From the NCBI GenBank assembly GCA_943788145.1, contig CALSPD010000022.1:62001-126000 (forward strand): a stretch of 64,000 bases of DNA, written 5' to 3'. Every line of letters begins with the position of its first letter. Positions within the stretch are counted from its first letter, which is position 1. The translations under genes and the position numbers were made by a program. Below, piece after piece: positions 28,577 to 38,412 of the stretch. This DNA is from an uncultured Flavobacteriales bacterium. GTDB lineage: Bacteria; Bacteroidota; Bacteroidia; Flavobacteriales_G; Salibacteraceae. The notes under the pieces were generated by a model. It made no database searches. It worked only from the letters and a program-made list of their open reading frames with translations, and was not told where the DNA came from.

Positions 28577-29478
28577 TGGATGGTTATTTACTACCAGATA
28601 ACGCACATCGATTAACGCGAAGGCAGCTTAAAAAAGCTTTCCCTGATGGAATTTGCACCAAGGATCAGTTGAACGATTTCATTGATTTGGTCAATAATTC
28701 CTATCACTATGTTGACGAAGAACGACATCTAAATCAAAGAGCCGAATCCATTAGTTCACGAGAATTAGAAGATATTAATAGTGAGTTGTTTCAGAAAAAT
28801 GAATTTCTAGATAGCTTTAATCACGGACTTGCACACGATATTAAAAACCATTCTTCCAATCTCGAGGGTCTTGTCCAAATGCTTAAGAAATACTCGGATA
28901 AATCTGAGGATAAAAAAATCAAAACCATAGCTCATAAACTTGGAATTTCAATCAATCAGATGAATAGTATTTTGAATGGATTCATCTACTTATCCAAGGC
29001 CGAAGGCCGAGTTGACAAGTAGTATATCGTTATCGATCCAGATCGATTAAAAAACGACACACTACTAGAAATTAATTATCTAGTTGAAGAAAATGATAGC
29101 GAAATCCAATTTCTGTTCGATATCGATGGCCTTTTTTATTCGCCACATATTTTGAGAATTATTCTTGTTAACCTAATCTCCAATTCAATCAAATTCAAAA
29201 AAGCTGATGAAAAAGCCATTGTTAAAGTCAATCTTAAAACAAAGGCTGACTTATTGACTATTTCAGTAAAAGACAACGGACAAGGAATGGACTTAAACGA
29301 TCCTAACAACCTCGTTTTTAGCTTGTTTAACCGGAGCTCTGAAAATCGCGCCATCAAGGGATATGGGATTGGTTTGTACATGATCAAAAAGGTCATTGAA
29401 CGAAACCAAGGTCAAATCAAATTGGAAAGTCAACTCGGTGTCGGCACGGATATTCAAATTACTTTTCCACTTAAATAA
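28576..29478 (+). CDS. Cytoplasmic histidine kinase (one in-frame TAG)
   Basis: About 300 residues without membrane spans. After a helical N-terminal region comes a HisKA-like segment 'FNHGLAHDIKNHSSNLEGL' with the phospho-accepting His, then an ATPase domain with N box 'NLISNSIKF', G1 'VKDNGQGMD', F-like 'SLFNRSSE' and G2 'GYGIGLYMIKKVIERN'. A TAG at 29020-29022 separates the two halves in the same frame ('GRVDK*YIVIDPDRL'). If real, the product would lack ATP binding. It is coupled to the FIST gene (ATG at 28576 within TAATG), and probably reads the FIST protein's ligand state. Confidence 0.78.
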
Positions 29479-29491
29479 TACTATACTTTAT

Positions 29492-29884
29492 ATGCATTTT
29501 GAACGCATTTTACTGCTAGACGATAACGAGACAACCATTTTCGTAAACACCGATGTGGTGGAGGAATTATTCCCGAACACGCCAATTATTTCATTTACCA
29601 GTTCCGAAAAATTTATTGAGGAAGCATTGAAAACCAGCGAATGGTTTGATACTCCAACTTTGTTGCTATTGGACTTAAATATGCCTGTCAAATTTGGATA
29701 TGAGGTGTTAGAAGAACTTGAGGAGGAGATACCAGATATGGATGAATTCCATGTTATTATTTTGACATCATCCAATCTTATGCGTGATCTTGAAAGATCT
29801 TCCCGTTTTCCCAATGTTATAGGATATGTCGAAAAACCTTTAACTCTAAAAAAACTAAATGATCGACTCAACGGAGAAATCTAA
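29492..29884 (+). CDS. Single-domain response regulator
   Basis: A 130-residue receiver domain without an output domain. 'LLLDDNE' supplies the acidic pair, 'LLLLDLNMP' the phospho-accepting Asp (near residue 66), 'IILTSS' the Thr/Ser and 'YVEKPL' the conserved Lys. It lies 13 bases after the kinase and overlaps the next gene by 26 bases, so it is the likely partner of this kinase. Single-domain regulators act by protein contact or phosphorelay. Confidence 0.9.
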   Translation: MHFERILLLDDNETTIFVNTDVVEELFPNTPIISFTSSEKFIEEALKTSEWFDTPTLLLLDLNMPVKFGYEVLEELEEEIPDMDEFHVIILTSSNLMRDLERSSRFPNVIGYVEKPLTLKKLNDRLNGEI

Positions 29885-30273
29885 AATACCTTCTGTTGAT
29901 TTAGAATTCTGTCAGGTTAAAAAACTGAATGAATTAATCGTACATGTTGTTTATGTGCGGAGCATGTTGATAATGCCTGAACATGTGACAAAGGTGTATA
30001 ATACCTGCGATTCAATCATGCCAGGTAGGTACTTTTTCATGTTAGATCATTTGGAGCACGTTCAAGCTCAATTTCACCCTAAAACCTTAACTATGAGTGC
30101 AGATGTCGAACGGGCTGAGCGTGTTTATGCTGATGCCTTCATCCCCCACTCTGCTTCCTTAAAAATGCTCGCAAATTTTTATCTTAAAAATGAAGAAGCC
30201 AAAAGTTCCGGCTCGAGCTTTCGATAATGTCAATGACGCTATGGATTGGTTTAAAACATTCGAGATAAATTGA
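29859..30273 (+). CDS. STAS/SpoIIAA-like protein, DUF7793 type (one frameshift)
   Basis: A small protein of about 137 residues resembling SpoIIAA-like STAS proteins common in Bacteroidota ('NELIVHVVYVRSMLIMPEHV', 'SASLKMLANFYLKNEEAK', 'AFDNVNDAMDWFKTF'). The frame ends early at 30227, but removing one base from AAAA at 30201-30204 restores the expected C-terminal helix to a TGA at 30271-30273. It overlaps the response regulator by 26 bases in another frame. Anti-anti-sigma-like partner binding is inference from fold resemblance. Confidence 0.55.
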
Positions 30274-30297
30274 ATACTCAATAACCCGTTCAACACA

Positions 30298-31836
30298 TTA
30301 TTCATCCGTAAGAACCGCGTAACGGGGATCTTCGATGATATTGACATCAATTAAGGTGTCGGCATTTTCCAATAGTCTACGACAATCCTGACTTAAGTGC
30401 TTAAGGTGAATCTTTTTACCCGCTTTCAAATAGCGCTCTGTAATGCGGTTTAATGCTTCGATTCCAGACATATCCGCAACTCGACTTTCTTCAAAATCTA
30501 TGATGACTTCGTCTGGATCATTTTGAACATCAAACTTATCGCCAAAGGCTTGAACTGAGCCGAAAAACAACGGGCCAAATATTTCGTAATGCTTTACCCC
30601 TTGCTCATCAACATATTTTCTAGCTCGAATGCGTGTTGCATTCTCCCATGCAAAAACCAACGCTGCGATTACCACACCAATCAAAACAGCCAAGGCAAGG
30701 TTGTGTAAAAAGACCGTGATAAGCGCGACTAGAACCATAACCAAAACGTCCATTTTCGGCATGTTTCCAAACGTTCTCAAACTTGCCCACTCAAAGGTAC
30801 CAATGCTCACCATGATCATTAGTCCAGTAAGAGCTGCCATTGGCACTTGCTCAATAAGTTTAGAGCCAAACATGATAAAAACAAGCAGCATGACAGATGC
30901 CACAATGCCAGAGAGTCGCGCTCTCGCTCCTGATGAAATGTTGATTAAACTCTGACCGATCATGGCGCAACCACCCATGCCAGAAAAGAATCCCGTAATT
31001 GTATTCGCCATACCTTGAGCAACGGCTTCTTTGTTTCCCCACCCCCTAGTTTCCGTGATTTCATCGATTAGGTTAAGCGTTAATAGGCTCTCAATCAATC
31101 CAACTCCAGCAACAATCAAGGCGTAAGGAAAAATAATGGTCAAAGTTTCCCAAGAAATTGGGATTTGAGGAATATGGAATGGAGGAAACCCACCCTCAAT
31201 ACTCGCTATATCGCCAACGGTTTTGGTATCTATATCAAGTCCTAAGACTACGGCAATTACAACCAATATTGAGGTTAGCGATGCGGGAATCTTTTTGGTC
31301 AATTTCGGCAACCCCCATATAATCAACATGGTAAGTAACACTAATCCAACCATCAGATAGAGCTGAGTTCCCGTCATCCAATCTAGGATGCCTTGAGCAT
31401 TTAGACTTTTAAATTGATCTAACTGTGCTAAAAAAATCACAACAGCCAATCCATTTACAAAACCAAACATAACAGGTTGAGGCACCAATCGAATAAACTT
31501 TCCCAGTTTGAAAAATCCGGCCGCCATTTGAATCAGTCCGGCCAAAACTACAGTTGCAAAAATGTATTCAACTCCATGGGAAGCAGCCAAACTGACAATA
31601 ACCACAGCCACAGCTCCAGTTACTCCCGATATCATTCCTGGTCGACCACCAAAAATGGAAGTTATCAATCCCATTGTAAAAGCGGCATAAAGGCCCGTTA
31701 ACGGTGATAATCCAGCTATTAACGCAAATGCGATTGCCTCTGGCACTAATGCAAGCGCTACGGTTAACCCAGAAAGAATTTCGGTCTTGTAATCTACGGC
31801 TTGTCTAAAGTCGAACAGATTGATGTATTTGCGCAT
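30298..31836 (-). CDS. SulP-family anion transporter with STAS domain
   Basis: A 512-residue SLC26/SulP permease with about 10-14 membrane segments and a C-terminal STAS domain (about residues 415-510, 'VIIDFEESRVADMSGIEALNRI'). 'SGLTVALALVPEAIAFALIAGLSPLTGLYAAF' and 'FGGRPGMISGVTGAVAVV' are the family core. Substrates may be bicarbonate, sulfate or other anions with Na+ or H+; the compact form resembles BicA-type bicarbonate importers, which is inference. It stands alone, with 24 bases to the convergent STAS-like gene. Confidence 0.92.
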   Translation of the reverse strand: MRKYINLFDFRQAVDYKTEILSGLTVALALVPEAIAFALIAGLSPLTGLYAAFTMGLITSIFGGRPGMISGVTGAVAVVIVSLAASHGVEYIFATVVLAGLIQMAAGFFKLGKFIRLVPQPVMFGFVNGLAVVIFLAQLDQFKSLNAQGILDWMTGTQLYLMVGLVLLTMLIIWGLPKLTKKIPASLTSILVVIAVVLGLDIDTKTVGDIASIEGGFPPFHIPQIPISWETLTIIFPYALIVAGVGLIESLLTLNLIDEITETRGWGNKEAVAQGMANTITGFFSGMGGCAMIGQSLINISSGARARLSGIVASVMLLVFIMFGSKLIEQVPMAALTGLMIMVSIGTFEWASLRTFGNMPKMDVLVMVLVALITVFLHNLALAVLIGVVIAALVFAWENATRIRARKYVDEQGVKHYEIFGPLFFGSVQAFGDKFDVQNDPDEVIIDFEESRVADMSGIEALNRITERYLKAGKKIHLKHLSQDCRRLLENADTLIDVNIIEDPRYAVLTDE

Positions 31837-32008
31837 AGCTCTCTAAAAAAGGGCGCGAATGTAGCCTTTGTATATCGACTTATTTTTTCCTCATCCAGTT
31901 CTTTGATGTTCGTAAGGTTTGAATGTTCTCCACAAACTATCAACATTGCGAATTGACTCTTTTGAGCTTTATAATTTTAGAGCGTAAACTTCACGCTGAA
32001 AAAACGCT

Positions 32009-35000
32009 ATGTATTTAATCTTCGACACGGAAACTACTGGAAAAATTGAAAATTGGAAAGCTCCTGTTAGCGAGTTCGAATCATTTCCTCGTGTAGTTCA
32101 ATTGGCCTGGCAGCTTCATGATTATAAAGGCGCCCTCATTGAAGTTAAAAATTTCATCATCAAGCCCGATGGTTACACCATTCCTTTTAATGCCGAGAAA
32201 ATTCATGGAATAAGTACGGAACGAGCCATGCGGCAAGGTGTTTCTATGGAGTTTGTGATGGATGAATTCAAGAAAGCCTTGGATGAAACCGACTTTGTAG
32301 TTGGTCATAACATCGAATTTGACAATAAAGTTTTGGGAGCAGAATATGCTCGAGCAAACCGGGACGATGGATTGTTGAAGAAAAAGGAACTCGACACCAT
32401 GCGTGCGAGTACCGACTTCTGTAAATTGCCCGGAGGACGTGGAAAAAGCTTCAAATTCCCTACGCTCAATGAATTAAGCCTAAAGCTCTTCAATCAGGCT
32501 GTTGACAATGCGCATAACGCATCTGCGGATGTCGAAGCAACATCAAGATGCTTTCTTGAACTCATTCGCCTTGGCGTTTTTAATGCAAAGGCTCTAAACA
32601 GCAATGAAGAGTACATCAAGATATTTCGCGAATCGAACCCTAAACCATTCCAATTGATTGGTTTAAACATTCAACCGTATACCGCTGAGCAGGAGACGAC
32701 CAAAGAAGTTGATGAAGTCGAACCCTCATTATCCAAACAAGAACTTAAAGAAAATTCGAAGCTATTAGAGGAACAGCCATTTGTTCATCTGCATAACCAC
32801 ACACAGTTTTCCATTTTACAGTCAACATCAAACATCAAATCGATTGTTCATTATGCGGCATCTCTGAACATGCCCGCAATTGCCATCACCGATCTTGGTA
32901 ATATGATGGGTGTTTTTCACTTTGTGAAGGAATGCGAACTAGCGAATATCAAAGCAATTGTTGGTTGTGAGTTTTACGTGGCCGATGAGTTTCAAAGGCT
33001 ACAATTCACTAAAGATCAACCCGATAGAAGGTTTAAGCAAGTACTGATCGCTAAGAATCGAAAAGGCTACCATAATCTTTCAAAGCTCTGTTCCGTTGGG
33101 TTTATCGAAGGATACTATTCTGGTCTTCCACGTGTTGGAAAGGAAACAATAGAACAATTCAAAGAAAATTTGATTTGCACCACAGGTGGATTAGAAGGCG
33201 AAATTCCTCATTTAATTCTAAACATTGGCGAGGCTCAAGCCGAGGAAGCCTTCCAATATTGGCACAAAAGCTTTGGAGATGATTTCTATGTCCAACTCAT
33301 GCGTCATGGATTGGAAGAAGAAAACCGAGTAAACGAAGTGCTGCTGAGGTTTTGCGCTAAATATGGGGTTAAATATTTTGCTGCAAATGATGTTTATTAC
33401 CAATCTAAGGAAGATGCCAATGCGCACGATATCCTGCTTTGTGTAAAGGATGGTGAGCAGCAAGAAACGCCAATTGGCCGTGGGCGTGGTTTTAGGTTCG
33501 GCATGCCAAATCAGGAGTTTTATTTCAAGTCGGGCGATGAAATGAAGGCCCTCTTTAAGGATTTACCTGAAGCTATTCTCAATGTTAATGAGATAGTCGA
33601 TAAAGTTGAGTCGTATAAACTTGGCCGCGAAATTCTTTTGCCCAAATTCGATATACCCAATGAATTTGCTGGAGAAAATGAGTTCTTGAAGCACCTTGCC
33701 TATGAAGGCGCGAAGAAGAAATATGGTGAAATAACGGATGAAATCAAGGATCGATTAAACTTCGAACTCGATGTGATAAAAAACATGGGATTTCCGGGTT
33801 ACTTCCTCATTGTTCAGGATTTCACCACGGAGGCCCGAAACAGAGGCGTTTGGGTTGGTCCCGGACGTGGATCGGCCGCTGGGTCAGCCGTAGCTTACGC
33901 CATTGGAATCACCAACATAGATCCGATCAAATACAAATTGCTTTTTGAGCGATTCCTCAATCCGGAGCGGGTTACCATGCCCGATATTGACATCGATTTT
34001 GACGATGAAGGTCGAGATAAAATCATCGAATATGTCGTAAACAAATACGGTCAAACCCAAGTCGCTCAGATTATCACTTATGGCAGTATGGCCGCCAAAT
34101 CAAGTATTCGAGACGTAGCTCGTGTTATGGAACTTCCGCTTTCGGATGCAGATCGAATCGCAAAATTGGTTCCTGACTTAAAGAAATTCAAGCACATTTT
34201 TGGAAGGACTCCAGAAGAACTCAAAAAAGAATTTAACGGGGACGATCTCATTAATGTTCAACAATTAATTGAGATAAGTGAACGAGATAACGAAGAGGGC
34301 CGGATCTTAAATCAAGCTCGAAAACTTGAAGGTTCGGTGCGAAATACGGGGATCCACGCATGTGGAGTGATCATAACACCCGAAGACATTCGCGAATTTA
34401 TTCCTGTTGCCACCGCCAAAGATTCCGATTTACTCGTGACTCAATTTGACAACAGTGTTGTCGAAAATGCAGGGCTGTTAAAAATGGACTTTCTTGGTCT
34501 GAAGACCTTGACCATCATGAAAGATGCGATCAAATTGATCAAGGAGAAACACAACGTGGATATCGATGCAGATGCAATCCCACTGGACGATGAAGCTACG
34601 TTCGAACTTTATCAAAAAGGCGAGACGAACGGAACATTTCAGTTTGAGTCTGTTGGCATGCAAAAACATTTGCGCAATCTAAAACCAACGGATATCGAGG
34701 ATTTGATTGCCATGAACGCTCTGTATCGACCCGGACCATTGCAGTTTATCGACCTCTTTATTAGAAGAAAACAAGGCTTAGAAGAAGTCATTTATCCACA
34801 CGAAAAACTAATCCCTATCCTGAAGGATACATACGGCATCATGGTCTATCAAGAACAGATCATGCAAACCGCGCAAATTCTTGCGGGATATAGCCTTGGC
34901 GCGGCTGATATTCTCAGACGTGCAATGGGAAAGAAGAAAATGGACGTGATGCAGCAGCAAAAAGTCATTTTTAGAGAAGGTTGCGAGAAGCACAATGATA

Positions 35001-36307
35001 TCCCTGCAGAAAAGGCCGATGAGATATTCGACATCATGATGAAGTTCGCTGAATATGGTTTCAATCGATCGCATTCAGCCGCTTATTCACTTGTTGCCTT
35101 TCAAACCGCCTATTTAAAAGCCAACTATCCTGCTGAATATATGGCGTCTGTGCTCACGCACAATATGAACGACATTAAAAAGGTGACCTTCTTTATGGAA
35201 GAATGTCGAAGAGCGGGGATTCCTGTTCTAGGTCCATCTGTCAATGAGAGTGCATATAAATTCACTGTCAACGCGAAAGGTGAAATACGATTTGGTATGG
35301 GCGCTATCAAAGGCGTAGGTGAATCAGCTGTGGAATCAATAGTTACAGAACGAAAAGCCAATGGTGATTACAGTACCATTTTCGAATTCGCGTCCAGACT
35401 TGACCTCCGTTCGGTTAACAAGAAGAGTTTTGAAGGATTAGCCCTCGCTGGGGCGTTTGATGCATTTGAAGGAGTTCACCGTGCGCAATATTTTGCCGAA
35501 GATGAGAAGGGTCAAAGTCTAATCGAAAAATCAATTCGATATGGAAACGCTATTCAGGAAGCGGCAAACTCTGCTCAGGTATCGCTCTTCGGAGAATCAT
35601 CAGATGCTGAAATTCCCGAACCTCCTATCCCTCCTTCCCTTGAATGGCGAACACTCGATCAATTGAATCGTGAAAAAGAAGTAGTAGGGATTTACATTTC
35701 TGGTCATCCACTTGACGATTTTAAATTCGAAATAGATGAATTTGCCAATGCGTCAGTGATTGATTTGGAAAATATAGAAGAAATTAAAAAACGAAGGGAA
35801 ACACGAGTTGCAGGAATCATTACTTCCGTTTCTCATCTAACAACTAAAACTGGATCGCCTTTCGGTAAATTTACGCTCGAAGACTACAATGGCTCTTATG
35901 AGTTCGCACTATTCAAGGACGATTACCTCCGCTTCAAAAACTACCTTAATGAGTATTGGTTTATTCTAATTACCACCAAACTAGACACATGGTATAATAA
36001 GCGTGAACAAAAGGAAATTAACCGACTTTCTGTAGCTAAAATTGATTTGTTGTCCGAATTACGGGATAAAATGATCAAGAAAATTGCGTTAGATATTCCC
36101 ATCGATCGGCTCGATGATGAGTTAATCAATCGGATATGCCGACTCTGTAATCAGAATAAAGGAAACATTCCAATTCAGGTAAATATTCATGAAAAAGACA
36201 CCCGAATCGAAATGCCTTCGAGAAGCATAAAGGTCAACTTGTCACGCGAACTGACTTATGAACTGGAACAATTGGACCATATTAAATGGAATGTAGAAAA
36301 GGTGTGA
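32009..36307 (+). CDS. dnaE: DNA polymerase III alpha subunit with fused N-terminal exonuclease
   Basis: A 1432-residue replicative polymerase. Residues about 1-190 are a DnaQ-like 3'-5' exonuclease ('IFDTETTGK', 'HNIEFD', 'HNASADVEAT'). A PHP domain starts with 'FVHLHNHTQFSILQ' near residue 263. The polymerase core has 'GPGRGSAAGSAVAYAIGI' near residue 617 and 'PDIDIDFDDEGRD' with catalytic Asp near 657. The thumb, fingers and an OB-fold ('RVAGIITSVSHLTTK') follow. The fused exonuclease is a known arrangement in Bacteroidota and could supply proofreading in cis. The 4.3-kb frame is intact, in contrast to its downstream neighbours. Confidence 0.96.
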   Translation: MYLIFDTETTGKIENWKAPVSEFESFPRVVQLAWQLHDYKGALIEVKNFIIKPDGYTIPFNAEKIHGISTERAMRQGVSMEFVMDEFKKALDETDFVVGHNIEFDNKVLGAEYARANRDDGLLKKKELDTMRASTDFCKLPGGRGKSFKFPTLNELSLKLFNQAVDNAHNASADVEATSRCFLELIRLGVFNAKALNSNEEYIKIFRESNPKPFQLIGLNIQPYTAEQETTKEVDEVEPSLSKQELKENSKLLEEQPFVHLHNHTQFSILQSTSNIKSIVHYAASLNMPAIAITDLGNMMGVFHFVKECELANIKAIVGCEFYVADEFQRLQFTKDQPDRRFKQVLIAKNRKGYHNLSKLCSVGFIEGYYSGLPRVGKETIEQFKENLICTTGGLEGEIPHLILNIGEAQAEEAFQYWHKSFGDDFYVQLMRHGLEEENRVNEVLLRFCAKYGVKYFAANDVYYQSKEDANAHDILLCVKDGEQQETPIGRGRGFRFGMPNQEFYFKSGDEMKALFKDLPEAILNVNEIVDKVESYKLGREILLPKFDIPNEFAGENEFLKHLAYEGAKKKYGEITDEIKDRLNFELDVIKNMGFPGYFLIVQDFTTEARNRGVWVGPGRGSAAGSAVAYAIGITNIDPIKYKLLFERFLNPERVTMPDIDIDFDDEGRDKIIEYVVNKYGQTQVAQIITYGSMAAKSSIRDVARVMELPLSDADRIAKLVPDLKKFKHIFGRTPEELKKEFNGDDLINVQQLIEISERDNEEGRILNQARKLEGSVRNTGIHACGVIITPEDIREFIPVATAKDSDLLVTQFDNSVVENAGLLKMDFLGLKTLTIMKDAIKLIKEKHNVDIDADAIPLDDEATFELYQKGETNGTFQFESVGMQKHLRNLKPTDIEDLIAMNALYRPGPLQFIDLFIRRKQGLEEVIYPHEKLIPILKDTYGIMVYQEQIMQTAQILAGYSLGAADILRRAMGKKKMDVMQQQKVIFREGCEKHNDIPAEKADEIFDIMMKFAEYGFNRSHSAAYSLVAFQTAYLKANYPAEYMASVLTHNMNDIKKVTFFMEECRRAGIPVLGPSVNESAYKFTVNAKGEIRFGMGAIKGVGESAVESIVTERKANGDYSTIFEFASRLDLRSVNKKSFEGLALAGAFDAFEGVHRAQYFAEDEKGQSLIEKSIRYGNAIQEAANSAQVSLFGESSDAEIPEPPIPPSLEWRTLDQLNREKEVVGIYISGHPLDDFKFEIDEFANASVIDLENIEEIKKRRETRVAGIITSVSHLTTKTGSPFGKFTLEDYNGSYEFALFKDDYLRFKNYLNEYWFILITTKLDTWYNKREQKEINRLSVAKIDLLSELRDKMIKKIALDIPIDRLDDELINRICRLCNQNKGNIPIQVNIHEKDTRIEMPSRSIKVNLSRELTYELEQLDHIKWNVEKV

Positions 36308-36393
36308 CATTGTGTCCATTCTACTTGGAGTGGGACATTCTTTGCTTATCAGCACATATCGAGATCATTAAGAATCACACTAAGGAGTACATT

Positions 36394-36444
36394 TACGTGA
36401 ATAAATGCTCGACACTGGGCTCGACTCAGAATAAATTTCACGTA
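36394..36444. repeat. Inverted repeat in the trxA leader region
   Basis: TACGTGAA at 36394-36401 and its complement TTCACGTA at 36437-36444 form a perfect 8-bp inverted repeat with a 35-base spacer. The spacer holds two copies of GCTCGAC. It could be a transcript hairpin or operator ahead of trxA; function unknown. Confidence 0.4.
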
Positions 36445-36484
36445 GGTTTGCTACAATTATAGTTTTATACAACAATTAAAAACG

Positions 36485-36814
36485 ATGGCATTAGAATTCA
36501 CAGACAGCAATTTTGAAGAGACAGCTTTGAAATCAGACAAGCCTGTATTGGTCGACTTTTGGGCCGAGTGGTGTGGCCCTTGCCGCATGGTGGGTCCAAT
36601 CGTTGAAGAAGTAGCCAATGAATATGGCGATAAGGCCGTTGATCGGAAAGCTCAACGTTGACTTGAACAATCCAGACGTGTAGCCACTGAAATACGGCAT
36701 CCGCAGCATCCCAACCATTCTATGTTCATTAAGAATGGCGAAGTGGTTGATCGTCAAGTGGGTGCAGTGCCAAAAGCTGCGCTCGTAAAAAAGCTGGAAG
36801 CTCAGCTTGCTTGA
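36485..36814 (+). CDS. trxA: Thioredoxin (four small insertions)
   Basis: A cytoplasmic disulfide reductase of about 107 residues. '[15 protein letters not shown]' holds the redox-active CGPC pair. The middle is scrambled by frame changes, yet in the right frames it reads '[14 protein letters not shown]', '[11 protein letters not shown]' and '[20 protein letters not shown]'. The changes fit insertions of 1, 2, 1 and 2 bases near 36641, 36682, 36692 and 36723; their removal gives a normal TrxA. A transcription terminator follows. dnaE-trxA-DUF58 order is common in the group. Confidence 0.88.
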
Positions 36815-36847
36815 GCCCGGCAACTCTAACTAAGCAGGTGCAAAACG

Positions 36848-36875
36848 CCTCGACCCTTTCGGGGTCGAGGTTTTT
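36848..36875 (+). terminator. Rho-independent terminator after trxA
   Basis: Stem CCTCGACCC / GGGTCGAGG with a loop of about 5 bases, followed by TTTTT, 33 bases after the trxA stop. Confidence 0.88.
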
Positions 36876-36940
36876 GCCCATTTGTTAAGGTTCCCCTCCT
36901 AACCTCGCTCCGTATCCCTCCATTTCGTATCATCGCATCC

Positions 36941-37876
36941 ATGTCCATCGATCACTTTCAAGCCCAGCGATTCTGGTCGGCTTGGAATTACTTGCTAAAG
37001 CAAGCAGTGGAAGGCTTTCATTACGGGCCTGCACAAAAGTCCCTTATCATGGCTTTAGCGTTGAGTTTGCGGAACATCGCGCTTACAACTCCGGTCGAAA
37101 GCACCACGACACATTGACTGGAAACTCTATGGAAGGACCGATAAAATGTTCGTCAAGCGGTTTGAAGAAGAAACGAATCTTCGAGGTGCAACGTTATTCT
37201 CATTGACCGAAGCGCTTCTATGTTTTACCCTCAATACGACCTGAAAAGCAGACGAGTCTGAGCAAGATTCAATTCGCTATTCAGAGTCGGCCGCCTCGCT
37301 CATCTATTTGATGCGTTCTCAGCGTGATGCTGTTGGTTTCACGCTTTTTGGAAAAGGAATTGAACTGAGTACGCCAGCCAAAAGGCTCATTGGACTCATC
37401 AGGGATATTTGTTTAACGAACTAGAGAAAATTTACGACCTCGAAAACGGGTCGGAATCGAGTGATATTGTGAATGCGCTTCACATGATGGCCGAAAAAAA
37501 CACATAAGCGCTCGTTGATCGTAGTTATTTCAGATTTCATGGATACCCTTTTTCGAATACAATGAGGATCAGAGTAAACTATTTGAAGCCTTGCAGCATT
37601 TGAGATATAATAAGCAATGAAGTGATTCTTTTTCACCTTTTCGATCATAAAACCGAATTGGACCTTGACTTAGAAAACCGACCTTATACTTTCGTTGATT
37701 TGGAAACTGGCGAAAAAATTAAAGTCCAACCCATCGAAATCAAAGAGCAGTATAAAGCACTTAAGCAAAAACGGATTCAGGAAGTAAAACTCACGTGTCG
37801 GCAATACGGTATTGACTGGAATGAAATCGACATTCAAGAAGGTGTCTCTAAAGTGCTGGATCGAATTTTTAGCTAA
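36941..37876 (+). CDS. DUF58 domain protein (many frameshifts)
   Basis: Reading across frames yields a DUF58 protein of about 305 residues, of the soluble type often encoded beside MoxR ATPases. Recognisable pieces are 'LAKQAVEGFITGLHKSP', 'HGFSVEFAEHRAYNSG', 'DWKLYGRTDKMFVKRFEEE', 'ASMFYP', 'YLMRSQRDAVGFTLFG', 'KRSLIVVISDF' and an intact C-terminal frame from 37622. Frames change at least six times in the first 650 bases. The VWA-like fold suggests a protein-assembly role. Some indels are not in homopolymers, so loss of function cannot be excluded. Confidence 0.75.
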
Positions 37877-37891
37877 AAGGAGCCGACTGGG

Positions 37892-38326
37892 TTAATGCTC
37901 AACTGCTTTAAGTATAGCAAGCACCCCTAGATCATAACTTCCTAACCCAAAGCCACTTATTGATCCGATAGCAGCCCGACCAATGTAGCTCTTGTGCCTG
38001 AATTCTTCCCTTGCAAAAATGTTGCTTATGTGGATTTCAACTACAGGTTTATCAATGCCAGCAACAGCATCTCCCATAGCAACGGATGTGTGTGTATAGC
38101 CTCCAGCATTCAGCAAAATACCTTGCAATTCCAAATCTTCATTCATTGCATGAAGAAAATTTATCAGTTCACCTTCCACATTGCTTTGACAAAATTGAAA
38201 CTCAACACCTGGAAATGACAAGGCGAGTTTTTCCTGATAATCTTTAAAAGATCGGTTTCCGTAAAGATCTACCTCACGTTTACCCAATAGGTTCAAATTT
38301 GGTCCGTTTACAATACCGATTTTCAT
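37892..38326 (-). CDS. aroQ: 3-dehydroquinate dehydratase, type II
   Basis: A 144-residue type II dehydroquinase of the shikimate pathway, active as a dodecamer. 'IVNGPNLNLLGKRE' contains the catalytic Tyr-loop Arg region, 'LLNAGGYTHTSVAMGDAV' the conserved Asn and His, and 'VEIHISNIFAREEFRHKS' the active-site His and Arg. The ATG at 38326 gives the standard N-terminus; upstream in-frame sequence is not homologous. It diverges from xerD across 86 bases. Confidence 0.95.
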   Translation of the reverse strand: MKIGIVNGPNLNLLGKREVDLYGNRSFKDYQEKLALSFPGVEFQFCQSNVEGELINFLHAMNEDLELQGILLNAGGYTHTSVAMGDAVAGIDKPVVEIHISNIFAREEFRHKSYIGRAAIGSISGFGLGSYDLGVLAILKAVEH

Positions 38327-38412
38327 TGTGCTAAAATATGAACCATTCAGATTGTAGAAACAATTGACCAAGAGCTATTTCAGTGCTTGAAATTGAAGAA
38401 ATTCACAGCGTA

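Noticed and set aside
27449-29478. Genome-wide recoding of TAG as an amino acid
   Set aside because: Several intact genes in the same window end in TAG directly before unrelated sequence (rfbF, fmt, IS4 transposase, panB, the FGase gene), and dnaE and other long genes contain no in-frame TAG.
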